A stretch of 7,525 bases of DNA from UBA2256 sp964453055 (GCA_964453055.1 CAYVOD010000078.1:1-7525); one strand, 5' to 3'. Positions 1 to 6,814 are shown, counted from the first letter of the stretch. Numbers and translations are program-made. Notes: generated by a model from the sequence alone, not told the origin.

Positions 1-400
1 CGACCCGCTCGCGCAGGAAGAGGTTGTTGGCCAGGTCGAGGCCGGTGAGGTTCTGGCGTATGGTCTTTCCTTCGAAATAGAGGGATGCCGAGACCTCGCT
101 GGTTTTCGTGGCGAACTCGTAGTCAAGTCCGGAGTCTCTCACTGCCGAGAAAATGATGGAGTCGTCGCGGATCACGGAAAGGCGCTTGCCCGAGGCGGTT
201 TTCTCCGCTCCCTGCACGAAGACCTGGCCCGCCATGAGGTAGGAAAAATTCTCCGACACGTTTTCGATAAAGGCGCCGGCGAATCCGTTGATCAGCGTCA
301 CTATCATTATGCCGAACGCTATGGCCCCTCCGAGGAGGAAGCTGCGCTTTTTCTGCCGCGAAAGGTTTCTGAGTGCTATACGGGGTATGATCAATTTCAT
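1..400 (-). CDS. ABC exporter permease, FtsX/MacB type, N-terminal part (runs off left edge)
   Basis: The first 133 codons of a second permease are present, beginning MKLIIPRIALRNLSRQKKRS; the rest lies beyond the left edge. A membrane segment spans about residues 20-43, followed by the beginning of an extracytoplasmic domain (MacB periplasmic core-like). The RIALRNL amphipathic start, one membrane helix and ING-F turn match the upstream permease (RIAFRNL and GNGF), so the two are paralogues and probably form a heterodimer, as LolC and LolE do. The ATG at 400 is supported by TAGGAG at 408-413, seven bases upstream, which overlaps the stop codon of the preceding gene. Only 10 bases separate the two genes. 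The likely role is membrane subunit of an ATP-driven envelope exporter. The substrate cannot be read from the sequence; lipoprotein release and peptide or drug export are both possible. Confidence 0.85.
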   Translation of the reverse strand, partial: MKLIIPRIALRNLSRQKKRSFLLGGAIAFGIMIVTLINGFAGAFIENVSENFSYLMAGQVFVQGAEKTASGKRLSVIRDDSIIFSAVRDSGLDYEFATKTSEVSASLYFEGKTIRQNLTGLDLANNLFLRERV

Positions 401-407
401 GGTATCG

Positions 408-413
408 CTCCTA
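408..413 (-). promoter_or_regulatory. Ribosome binding site of the second permease, overlapping the first permease's stop codon
   Basis: On the minus strand TAGGAG includes the TAG stop of the 512-residue permease and lies seven bases before the ATG at 400. This suggests translational coupling of the two membrane subunits, which would help keep them in equal amounts. Confidence 0.7.
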
Positions 414-1949
414 TTCCTGCTGCATTGCCCTTACGGGTTGGATCCTCAGGGCGACCGACACCGGATACAGGTGGGCGAGGTAACCAACCAGCAGCATGGC
501 CAAAAGGGCGCTGAAGAAGTTAAACGGCGTCACGAAGGGCGATAGGTACGTGCCCCCGAAGAGGACTTCCAGGAATGGGTTTCCCGCCTTTATTCGGAGC
601 GCCCGCAGTACGAGGGTTACAATGGTACCGAGACCAGCGCCCAGGAGGGAGAAAATGCCAGCGAGCACTAAGGCTTCCGCGGCGAAAAGGCGGCGAATAA
701 AACCCCGGCCGGCGCCTATGGCCCTCATGGTGCCTATTTCGCCGGTTCGTTCGATCACCGAGATGACAAAGGTGTTCATGATTATGATCACTGCGACAAT
801 CGAGAGTATGATGATCGCGATGGTGAACACGATGCGGATGACGTCCACCGATTGCCCGTAGGGTCCGGCGGCGGCCAGCCAGTCGCCCGCCTTGGCCGCG
901 ATTCCCTGCTCGGCGAAGCTTTTGTTCAGGGACGCGATGAGGGGAGCGGCAGTCGCTTCGTTAAGGGTTCGAACCACGATGAATTGCCAAGCTCCCGTGT
1001 CGGCGGTATTGGCCAATTCCCTGGCTTTGGTGTCGGAGAGCTGGGTCTGGAGGGCTTTTTCGTCGAATCCTCCCTGCGTCGGCGCTTCCTCGAAAAGGTT
1101 GCCGCCGAAGAGGGAATCGAAATCGTCGGCGGCGAGCATGGCGGTTTGGGAATCCTCGAGGTTTATGTCCTCGTTGGCGCCAACGGTCATACCAGTCATC
1201 ACCCTGAGGGTGTCGATGTCGATAAATGCCATCTGCTCCGGGGTGACGGTATCGCCTTTTTGCCTATAGGTGCCCACGATGGGGATTTCCCGCAGCTTCA
1301 TGCCGCCCGAGGAAAAACCCTGCACGACCAGCTTATCTCCCACCTTCAGGTCCCGCTTCATCCATTCCGATAGCTTGGACAATTGGGATTGGTTGATCAC
1401 CAAGCCGGTCTGGCCTGGCCTGAGCGCTTCGCCGGAGGTTATTTCCATGGAATCGAAGACCGTCCAATAGTCCCGAGGATCTATCCCGAAGAAAAACAGG
1501 AACCTGGCCATGGCCGTTTCGTTGGACAATTCGCCGTCTTTCGCTTCCTCTTCGATATTCTCGGTCACGCCTGAGGAAGTTCCCGAAGCTTCGTCCCGCA
1601 TCGCTATGCCAAAACCTGTCGCGAGGCTGGTGACGCTTTTAACCTGGGGCGATCCCTTTACCTGGGCCATGATGGTATCGAACTGGGGTATGGTGGGCGT
1701 GGCCGCCAACCCTCCCACCGAGGTGACTCCAAAGAGAGAGACGTCTCCTTCTTCGGACAAGCCCGATATAAAAACGTTGCCGGTGTAGTTTTCTATGAAG
1801 GAGTTGCGGATGCCCTGTCGGGAAGCGTCGATGAATCCGTTGCCCACCACCAGGATCATCGATCCCAGGGCGAGGAGTATGCCTATGATGAGGCTTTTCG
1901 AACGGTGTTCGAAGAGGTTGCGGAAGGCTATGCGTAGGATCGCTGACAT
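411..1949 (-). CDS. ABC exporter permease, FtsX/MacB (LolC/E-like) family, 512 aa
   Basis: This is a membrane subunit of an ABC exporter of the MacB/LolCDE class. The topology visible in the protein is one N-terminal helix (about residues 19-41), a large extracytoplasmic region (about 42-369), then three helices near 370-397, 424-450 and 476-500. The family's cytoplasmic loop motif, here ERTGEIGTMRAIGAG, follows the second helix at about 400-414. LolC and LolE are usually about 400 residues, so this protein is long and the extra length is in the extracytoplasmic domain. The start at 1949 (MSAILRIAFRNL) is supported by AAGGAG at 1956-1961, six bases upstream. The gene lies 3 bases after its ATPase and 10 before a paralogous permease, a layout typical of ATPase plus two-permease exporters. 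The substrate is unknown. Family assignment is firm; a named function such as lolC or macB is not justified. Confidence 0.93.
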   Translation of the reverse strand: MSAILRIAFRNLFEHRSKSLIIGILLALGSMILVVGNGFIDASRQGIRNSFIENYTGNVFISGLSEEGDVSLFGVTSVGGLAATPTIPQFDTIMAQVKGSPQVKSVTSLATGFGIAMRDEASGTSSGVTENIEEEAKDGELSNETAMARFLFFFGIDPRDYWTVFDSMEITSGEALRPGQTGLVINQSQLSKLSEWMKRDLKVGDKLVVQGFSSGGMKLREIPIVGTYRQKGDTVTPEQMAFIDIDTLRVMTGMTVGANEDINLEDSQTAMLAADDFDSLFGGNLFEEAPTQGGFDEKALQTQLSDTKARELANTADTGAWQFIVVRTLNEATAAPLIASLNKSFAEQGIAAKAGDWLAAAGPYGQSVDVIRIVFTIAIIILSIVAVIIIMNTFVISVIERTGEIGTMRAIGAGRGFIRRLFAAEALVLAGIFSLLGAGLGTIVTLVLRALRIKAGNPFLEVLFGGTYLSPFVTPFNFFSALLAMLLVGYLAHLYPVSVALRIQPVRAMQQE

Positions 1950-1952
1950 TGC

Positions 1953-2675
1953 CTACTCCTTGACCTGACCCATGGAATCCGCTCCGCCGCGCCTTCGGTT
2001 CTCGACTATGAGGCCATCCTTGAGCCTGATGATATGGTCGGCGACGTCCACGATCTTGGCGTCGTGAGTGGAAAAAATGAAAGTGGTGTTAAGCTCCCGA
2101 TTTATCTTCTTCATCAGCTCTATGATCTGCTCGCCCGTGCTCGAGTCCAGGTTGGCGGTTGGCTCGTCCGCCAGGACTATGCCCGGCTTGGTCACGAGAG
2201 CCCTGGCGATTGCTACTCTTTGGCGCTGGCCGCCTGATAGTTCGTTGGGCTTATGGTTTCTCCATTCGCCTAGCCCCACTTCAGCGATAAGCCAGTCGAT
2301 CCACTCTTTTTTATCCTCTGGCGCCACCTTGGTTTTGCCTAAAAGAAGGGGGAATTCGATGTTTTCCCAGACGTTGAGCACGGGAATGAGGTTGAAACTT
2401 TGGAAAATGAACCCCAAAACCTCATGACGAAGCCGCGTGAGCTCCTTGTCAGAGAGCCCTGAGGTGGGCTTGCCCTCGATCAGGACCTCGCCCGCGCTCG
2501 GTTTGTCGATGAGGCCTATCATGTTGAGTATTGTGGACTTGCCAGAGCCAGAAGGGCCGGCTATGGAGATGAAATCACCTTTTTCGATGGAAAAGCTAAC
2601 GCCTTTTACCGCGTGGACTTCAACTTTGCCCAGTGGATAGGTCTTTTTTACATCCCGTACTTCGATGATGGCCAT
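1953..2675 (-). CDS. ABC transporter ATP-binding protein, LolD/MacB type, 240 aa
   Basis: This is the cytoplasmic ATPase that powers the two permeases encoded downstream. All nucleotide-binding motifs are intact: Walker A GPSGSGKST (residues 40-48), Q-loop Q92 in FIFQSFNL, signature LSGGQRQRVAIARAL (146-160), Walker B IVLADE (166-171) with catalytic E171, D-loop around NLD (175-177) and H-loop H204 in STHD. The FQSFNLIPVLNVWENIEFPL stretch is characteristic of the LolD/MacB/FtsE branch. At 240 residues it is of normal length, with a short charged C-terminal tail (ENRRRGGADSMGQVKE). The start at 2675 has AAGGAG at 2681-2686 with five-base spacing. It is the first gene of the minus-strand operon. 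The branch includes lipoprotein-release, macrolide and peptide exporters, so the substrate is undetermined. Confidence 0.95.
   Translation of the reverse strand: MAIIEVRDVKKTYPLGKVEVHAVKGVSFSIEKGDFISIAGPSGSGKSTILNMIGLIDKPSAGEVLIEGKPTSGLSDKELTRLRHEVLGFIFQSFNLIPVLNVWENIEFPLLLGKTKVAPEDKKEWIDWLIAEVGLGEWRNHKPNELSGGQRQRVAIARALVTKPGIVLADEPTANLDSSTGEQIIELMKKINRELNTTFIFSTHDAKIVDVADHIIRLKDGLIVENRRRGGADSMGQVKE
1956..1961 (-). promoter_or_regulatory. Ribosome binding site of the 512-aa permease, inside the end of the ATPase gene
   Basis: AAGGAG lies in the last two sense codons of the ATPase gene, six bases before the permease ATG at 1949. The stop codon at 1953-1955 sits between the site and that ATG. 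This arrangement suggests translational coupling of ATPase and permease. Confidence 0.7.
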
Positions 2676-2833
2676 GGTTTCTCCTTAAGCCTTGCTCCCT
2701 CCGGCTAACGTTCCGGGCCTCATTCGAGCGCCTTACCGTGGCCGTGCGGCTATTAAGCCTTTTGGGGACCGCATTCGGATATAAAAGTAGCTATGAATGA
2801 GCCCATAGAGCAACCGAATTGGAAGAAAATGTG
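2676..2833. other. Upstream region of the ABC exporter operon; no clear promoter
   Basis: This leader lies between the aminotransferase terminator and the ATPase start. It must contain the exporter operon's promoter unless transcription reads through. The minus strand has an AT-rich TTTTATAT-like stretch near 2778-2786, but I see no convincing -35 partner at normal spacing. A 9-base direct repeat TTAAGCCTT occurs at 2685-2693 and 2753-2761; I cannot assign it a function. The ATPase ribosome binding site AAGGAG is at 2681-2686. Confidence 0.35.
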
Positions 2834-2904
2834 AAAAAAACGCAAGGGCCGACAAAGGCCGCGGACTTTACTTAGGGTGAAACTGTACCGCGGCCTTTGT
2901 CGGC
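2834..2904 (-). terminator. Probable Rho-independent terminator after the aminotransferase gene
   Basis: A perfect 17-bp inverted repeat has arms at 2848-2864 and 2888-2904 (CCGCGGCCTTTGTCGGC and its complement) separated by a 23-base loop. Read on the minus strand it begins 14 bases after the aminotransferase stop codon. It is followed by a run of seven T (2834-2840 on the complement) after a 7-base gap. The GC-rich stem plus T-run fits intrinsic termination in the minus direction only, because no T-run follows on the plus strand. The large loop and the gap before the T-run are atypical, so a stem with a partly regulatory or RNA-stabilising role is also possible. Confidence 0.7.
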
Positions 2905-2918
2905 GGCCTGATCAAGCC

Positions 2919-4148
2919 TTAGACTAGGGCTTCGCCAATCACCTGAGCAAGGCGTTTAACCCCTTCCTCGATCTGCTCAAGCGAGGAGTAGGAGAAATTG
3001 ATCCTCATGGAGTTGTGTTCCGGCTCGTCGAAGTAAAAGGCCGAACCGGAAACATAGGCTACTTTCTTTTCTATAGCCTTGTACAGGAGTTCGTCGGCGT
3101 TGATGAAGGTGGGCAGGGAGAGCCAGAGAAAGAGGCCCCCTTCGGGCTTGGTCCAGGTCAGGTCGTCCCTGGCCGGCATGAACCGATCCAGCTGCTCGAG
3201 CATGTAGCTCCGTTTTTTCTGGTATAGGGCTCGGGTCTTGTTCACGACCTCCTCGAGCTTACCAGCCGCCATGTACTCGGCCAGCCAAAGTTGGGTGAAG
3301 GGGCTGGTGCAGAGGTCCATCGCCTGTTTGGCGGTGACGAACTTGTCGATGATGTCGGGCCTGGCGAGCATCCAGCCAATGCGGGTCCCGGGAGCGAGGA
3401 TCTTGGAGAAAGTCTTGAGGTTTATCACGTTGCCCTGGGCGGCGCCTTCGCTGTCTAGCTGATAGATGGAAGGTACGTTCTCGCCGATGAAGCGGATTTC
3501 CCTGTAGGGAGAATCCTCCACTAGGATGAGTCTTTCCCTATATGAGAATTCCAGTAGAGCCTTTCGTTTTTCAATGCTCCAGCATATGCCGGTGGGATTC
3601 TGGAAGTCGGGGATCACGTAGATATACTTGATTTTTTCGCCCCGCGCCTTGGCCGCGGCATAACGGCGCTCAAGCTCCACCATGTCGAAGCCGTCCTTTT
3701 CAGGCCCGAAAGGTATGCCAAGAATATTCCCCCGGTAAGACTGGATGGCTTGAATGGCGCCTAAGTAAGTCGGCCTGCCGGCAATGACCGAGTCGCCTGG
3801 GTCGAGAAAGAGTTTGGGCAGCATATCCAGAGCTTGCTGACTGGCCGAGGTTATGAGGAGGTTCTCGGGTTTGGCGATCAGTCCATGACTGGCCTCGTAG
3901 TTAAGGAGGGCTTCTCTCAAGGCTACATCGCCTTCGGTGGTTCCGTATTGAAGGGCCTTTGCCGCATGTTTGGCAAAGACGCGTTCAGAGGCCGCGCGCA
4001 GTTCTTCCACCGGGAAAGTCTCGGGAGAGGGCAGGCCGCCTCCGAAAGAGATGATATCAGGCCGTTGGGTGAGTTTGAGAATTTCCCTGATCTGGGATTT
4101 TTTCATATTTTCCGCGTTGGCCGAATACCTTGCCGTGATCGCTGTCAT
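2919..4148 (-). CDS. PLP-dependent class I/II aminotransferase, LysN/KAT-II-like, 409 aa
   Basis: This is a fold-type I aminotransferase, cytoplasmic, that moves an amino group between an amino acid and a 2-oxo acid using pyridoxal phosphate. Motifs (409-residue numbering): IREILKLTQRPDIISFGGGLP near the start, N184 in PDFQNPTG, D212 and Y215 in VEDSPYREIRF, Schiff-base K249 in FSKILAPGTRIGW with R256, and carboxylate-binding R382 in MRINFSY. The LKLTQRP-I-SF-GGLP block is characteristic of the 2-aminoadipate/aromatic/branched-chain aminotransferase group (LysN, KAT II, MocR-related domains without the DNA-binding part). The exact substrate cannot be read. I chose the ATG at 4148 because GGGAGG lies five bases upstream and the distance to the IREILKL motif matches LysN. 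Longer in-frame starts exist at 4196 (425 aa) and 4256 (445 aa). The gene is monocistronic and divergent from ychF. Confidence 0.93.
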   Translation of the reverse strand: MTAITARYSANAENMKKSQIREILKLTQRPDIISFGGGLPSPETFPVEELRAASERVFAKHAAKALQYGTTEGDVALREALLNYEASHGLIAKPENLLITSASQQALDMLPKLFLDPGDSVIAGRPTYLGAIQAIQSYRGNILGIPFGPEKDGFDMVELERRYAAAKARGEKIKYIYVIPDFQNPTGICWSIEKRKALLEFSYRERLILVEDSPYREIRFIGENVPSIYQLDSEGAAQGNVINLKTFSKILAPGTRIGWMLARPDIIDKFVTAKQAMDLCTSPFTQLWLAEYMAAGKLEEVVNKTRALYQKKRSYMLEQLDRFMPARDDLTWTKPEGGLFLWLSLPTFINADELLYKAIEKKVAYVSGSAFYFDEPEHNSMRINFSYSSLEQIEEGVKRLAQVIGEALV

Positions 4149-4153
4149 CGTCG

Positions 4154-4159
4154 CCTCCC
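4154..4159 (-). promoter_or_regulatory. Ribosome binding site deciding the aminotransferase start
   Basis: GGGAGG on the minus strand lies five bases before the ATG at 4148. The upstream in-frame ATG at 4196 has only a weak AGGG, and that at 4256 has no recognisable site. This favours the 409-residue product. Confidence 0.65.
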
Positions 4160-4453
4160 GAGCTCTCTGATAGATTTTTTGGAAGTAGTCTTTCATATTA
4201 CCCTGGGAGGGGGGCGCGGTAAAGTGGGCGGCATTTCGATTCAAGGCAGGCCGCATCAGCGTGAAATCCGAACCGCTGCCCGCGAAAAAGAGTGTCTGAC
4301 TTTATGACAAAGTGTGTGGCGGTTAGTCCGGCCGCATTGCGCATCGCCCCCGCTTCAGGGATAATATAAAACAAATACAGGGAGAACGCGTTGCTGGTTT
4401 CGAATGCAATCGAGTATTCGTACCTACGTGGAGCGATAGCAAAAATCGGCGAG

Positions 4454-4459
4454 AAAGGA
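4454..4459 (+). promoter_or_regulatory. Ribosome binding site of ychF
   Basis: AAAGGA lies seven bases before the ATG at 4467. It supports the start that gives the family's usual N-terminus (MALNCGIVGLP). Confidence 0.65.
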
Positions 4460-4466
4460 TGTATCA

Positions 4467-5567
4467 ATGGCTTTGAACTGCGGCATTGTCGGATTGCCTA
4501 CGGTGGGCAAGACTACTATTTTTACTGCCCTCACCAGGGTTAAGGCGGAGGTTTCCAACTATTCCTCGGCCAAGAATCCCAACTTAGGCATCATTGCCGT
4601 TCCCGATGTGAGGCTGGACAAGCTCACCGAGATGTTCAAGCCCAAGCGGAAGGTCCCGGCCACGATTCAGTTCACCGATATCGCCGGGCTGGCTTCGGCT
4701 GCTTCAAAGAAAGAGGGAGCCACGAACCAGTTCCTTTCCCATATACGAGACGCGGCGGTGCTGGTCCACGTGCTCCGCTGCTTCGATGATCCCGATGTTC
4801 CCCACGTGTCAAACAGGATCAGCCCGGTTGACGATCTGGAGATGTTGCACCTGGAGCTGGCTCTGGCCGACCTGGAGACGGTGGACAAGCGGGCTGAGAA
4901 ACTAGCCAAGGAACTTAAAGATCCCCAGCGCAAGAAGGAGGCTGAGCAGGAGCTGGCCGCCTACGCCAAGATCAGGCCGGTCCTCCAGGAGGGCAAGCCC
5001 GCTCGCTCTGTCCTTCTGGAAAAGGAAGAAGCAGAGTCGGTCAAGCGTTCCTTTCTCATCACCATGAAGCGGGAGATATATGTCTGCAATACAGACGAGG
5101 CGGGGGTTTCCCAGGGAAACGCGTATATCGAAGCGGTGAGGGCGAGGGCTGCACAGGAAGGTACCGAGGCAGTGGTGATCTGCGGAAAGTTCGAAGCCGA
5201 GCTGGGCGACCTGGAGACCGAGGAGGAAAAGCAGGAGTTCCTCGCCGAGCTTGGATTGAAGGAATCAGGACTTTCCAACTTGATCAACGCGGCGTACAGG
5301 CTTTTAGGCTTGAGAACCTTTTTCACCGCCGGCGAGGACGAATGCAGAGCTTGGACTATAAGGGTAGGGGACAAGGCGCCCCAGGCGGCCGGGGTCATAC
5401 ACACCGATTTCGAGCGAGGTTTTATCAAGGCCGAGGTTTATCATTTCGAGGATCTTGCAGCCTTAGGTTCGGAGCATGCGGTGCGGGTGGCGGGCAAGTT
5501 AAGGCAGGAGGGGAAGGAGTACGTGGTGCAAGATGGAGATGTGATTTTTTTTAAGTTTAATGTCTAA
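4467..5567 (+). CDS. ychF: YchF/OLA1-family P-loop ATPase, 366 aa, with divergent P-loop and switch I
   Basis: YchF is a ribosome-associated member of the Obg-related GTPase superfamily that prefers ATP, linked to translation and stress responses. Seen here: P-loop GLPTVGKT (residues 9-16), DIAGL (71-75) with a hydrophobic residue in place of the catalytic Gln, RCFDDPDVPHV with H113 matching the conserved family His, and NTDE (208-211) in place of the guanine-specificity NKxD. A helical segment covers about 130-200, and a C-terminal TGS domain (about 283-366) ends in QDGDVIFFKFNV. The 366-residue length is normal. Two things are odd: the P-loop has TVGKTT where most family members have NVGKST, and switch I reads NYSSAKNPN where E. 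coli has NFPFCTIEPN. The segment is one residue shorter and lacks the Cys. The TAA stop lies at the left end of an insertion sequence. Confidence 0.96.
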   Translation: MALNCGIVGLPTVGKTTIFTALTRVKAEVSNYSSAKNPNLGIIAVPDVRLDKLTEMFKPKRKVPATIQFTDIAGLASAASKKEGATNQFLSHIRDAAVLVHVLRCFDDPDVPHVSNRISPVDDLEMLHLELALADLETVDKRAEKLAKELKDPQRKKEAEQELAAYAKIRPVLQEGKPARSVLLEKEEAESVKRSFLITMKREIYVCNTDEAGVSQGNAYIEAVRARAAQEGTEAVVICGKFEAELGDLETEEEKQEFLAELGLKESGLSNLINAAYRLLGLRTFFTAGEDECRAWTIRVGDKAPQAAGVIHTDFERGFIKAEVYHFEDLAALGSEHAVRVAGKLRQEGKEYVVQDGDVIFFKFNV

Positions 5568-5594
5568 GTAGTGTCTCGAAGCTTGTTGAAAACT
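5565..5594 (+). repeat. Left terminal inverted repeat of the insertion sequence
   Basis: This begins TAAGTAGTGTC and continues through CTTGTTGAAA. It matches the complement of 6870-6899 at 26 of 30 positions, with an 11-base perfect outer block and a 10-base perfect inner block. Its first three bases are the ychF stop codon, so the outermost bases may be target DNA rather than the element. Confidence 0.9.
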
Positions 5595-5617
5595 GACGGA
5601 TATCATAAAGCCTCCAT

Positions 5618-5659
5618 CAGGAAGTTCATATATTTAACTTTTGTTGATCAGACTTCCTG
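5618..5659. repeat. Subterminal 8-bp inverted repeat downstream of the transposase gene
   Basis: CAGGAAGT (5618-5625) and ACTTCCTG (5652-5659) form a perfect 8-bp stem with a 26-base AT-rich loop, about 16 bases after the transposase stop on the minus strand. No T-run follows in the minus direction. In the plus direction five T occur at about 5668-5672. It could be a weak terminator that limits transcription through the element, or a transposase binding site. Confidence 0.35.
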
Positions 5660-5675
5660 CGTTAAAATTTTTCAT

Positions 5676-6812
5676 TTAGGCCCAGGCGAATCGGGGTAGA
5701 TATTCAAGCCCTTGTTTGCCCGGTGTCTGATCCTCTCTCATCCAGATTCTTCGGAAGGTTGGGGAATATAGCCAGGCTTCTCTGCTAATGAAAGCTCTCT
5801 GAGAAAACAATTTCGCCATTTCACGCCGTTGCTCTTCAAACGGAATGCCGGCACATTCTCCATGAGTCCGGATATCTTTAATCTTTGCCTTTATCAGATA
5901 CTTCTTCCAATAATTGTGGTAGACTAAGTAACAAATAAGCCTGGATAAACCGTTTGCGACATTCCTGCAGAAACAGCCAGTTTCACGCCGATGATTCGCC
6001 TGATCCTTGCGCAGTTCTCGATCAATGTAGTTGGAAGCGAACAGTGGATTGGCTACTGTTCTGGGGAGTGTGCTAGGGATGCGGATATGGTGAACCACAT
6101 GGCAAAAAAGACCTAGTCGATGATGAGCCAACAAACGCGGGTAAGCAGGCTTTTCGTCGGTAATGAGGATAAGGGGGAAGGCTTGGGAAGCAGGGTGAAA
6201 TTGAGCAATGACATCGAGCTGATCGATGAATGTACGATTAACTGCACCTTTTGGGAATTGAATTGCTTTGTAGCAGTGATTCATTGTCGTCCGCTGAGCG
6301 GAGGTGAGAGAACCCGAACGTTTCCGTACCGCATGAGAGAAGTCGAGAACGAAACGGGAAGGGGATGCGATGGCGATAGTGATTTCATTGGGAAAAAACT
6401 GGGAACGGTCGAAGGACACGAAACCGTCTATACAGAAAGTACTAGTGGAGAGGAAAGGCCTGAGTGAACAGTGGAGGCTAATAGCTTGGCGGGCAAGTCG
6501 ATCTAGACGATTTTGGATTGCTGAATTTGAGCTATGGAAATAGCGGGCAAGGGCTCTACCCGACATTGAGCTTGCATGGAGTGTGAAAAGGTCAGCAAGG
6601 TTGAGTGAGGTTTTAAGGTAGTAGGACGGTGTGAAGGACTGAGTGGAAAAAGTATGGCGACAGGCATGGCAGATAAAACGCTGGACTGTGCCAAAAGTTG
6701 TAGTGTGGTAAAAGCCGAAACGGGAAAACCAGGATGAAGTATCAGGGGCTTTTATATGGTAGGAGCAGCTTGTGTGGGGGCAGAAAGAAAATTGATACAC
6801 AGGATCCTCCAT
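5676..6812 (-). CDS. DDE-type transposase with N-terminal zinc ribbon, 378 aa
   Basis: This is the transposase of the surrounding insertion sequence. An N-terminal zinc ribbon is formed by C11 and C16 (FCPHTSC) with C48 and C51 (RFICHACRHTF). A helix-turn-helix-like stretch follows at about 82-110. The catalytic RNase H-like domain shows candidate acidic residues D129 (FCIDGF), D219 (LITDEKPAY) and E277 (NHRRET). The NHRRETGCFCRNVANGLSRL block and the HNYWKKY that follows resemble the C-terminal part of IS1/IS1595-like catalytic domains; this family placement is inference from motif shape. The frame is intact. ATG at 6812 has only a weak, hairpin-embedded ribosome site, whereas GTG at 6800 has GGAGG at five-base spacing and would give 374 aa starting just before the zinc ribbon. 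Either start is possible, and I consider GTG at least as likely. Confidence 0.88.
   Translation of the reverse strand: MEDPVYQFSFCPHTSCSYHIKAPDTSSWFSRFGFYHTTTFGTVQRFICHACRHTFSTQSFTPSYYLKTSLNLADLFTLHASSMSGRALARYFHSSNSAIQNRLDRLARQAISLHCSLRPFLSTSTFCIDGFVSFDRSQFFPNEITIAIASPSRFVLDFSHAVRKRSGSLTSAQRTTMNHCYKAIQFPKGAVNRTFIDQLDVIAQFHPASQAFPLILITDEKPAYPRLLAHHRLGLFCHVVHHIRIPSTLPRTVANPLFASNYIDRELRKDQANHRRETGCFCRNVANGLSRLICYLVYHNYWKKYLIKAKIKDIRTHGECAGIPFEEQRREMAKLFSQRAFISREAWLYSPTFRRIWMREDQTPGKQGLEYLPRFAWA
6806..6810 (-). promoter_or_regulatory. Strong ribosome binding site favouring a GTG start for the transposase
   Basis: GGAGG on the minus strand is five bases before GTG at 6800, in frame with the transposase. 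It overlaps the alternative ATG (6810-6812), the codon that would be read if translation began there. Confidence 0.5.
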
Positions 6813-6814
6813 AA

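Larger units (their letters stand above)
4149..4466. promoter_or_regulatory. Divergent intergenic region between the aminotransferase gene and ychF
   Basis: This stretch separates two divergent genes and should hold promoters for both. Its most promoter-like part is an AT-rich island at about 4361-4376 (ATAATATAAAACAAAT). It offers -10-like hexamers on both strands: TAATAT or TATAAA on plus, TATTAT on minus. Only a weak -35 candidate (TTGCGC, 4337-4342, spacing 18-19) is visible for ychF. A short inverted repeat ACTTT-ATGAC-AAAGT sits at 4299-4313 and could be an operator, but its arms are only five bases. No convincing small gene or structured RNA is seen. If the aminotransferase starts at 4196, the region is shorter. 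Confidence 0.4.

Noticed and set aside
852..1373. 173-residue plus-strand open frame opposite the permease gene
   Set aside because: It is antisense to a well-supported permease gene, has no family-like features, and is explained by the GC-rich codon pattern of the real gene.
2685..2761. Direct repeat TTAAGCCTT at 2685-2693 and 2753-2761 as a regulator binding site
   Set aside because: Nine bases at 68-base spacing, one copy overlapping the ribosome binding site, is weak evidence and may be chance.
4198..4467. 89-residue minus-strand open frame in the aminotransferase-ychF spacer
   Set aside because: It overlaps the probable promoter island and the 5' end of the aminotransferase frame, lacks a good ribosome site and shows no motifs.
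4961..5428. 155-residue minus-strand open frame opposite ychF
   Set aside because: It is a shadow of the clearly coding ychF frame; its serine-rich low-complexity composition is typical of antisense reading.
5618..5672. Standard intrinsic terminator for ychF inside the insertion sequence
   Set aside because: The 8-bp stem has a 26-base loop and the T-run starts eight bases after the stem, so I list it only as an inverted repeat.
6120..6467. 115-residue plus-strand open frame inside the transposase gene
   Set aside because: It lies fully opposite the transposase, with no recognisable motifs; I see no reason to call it a gene.
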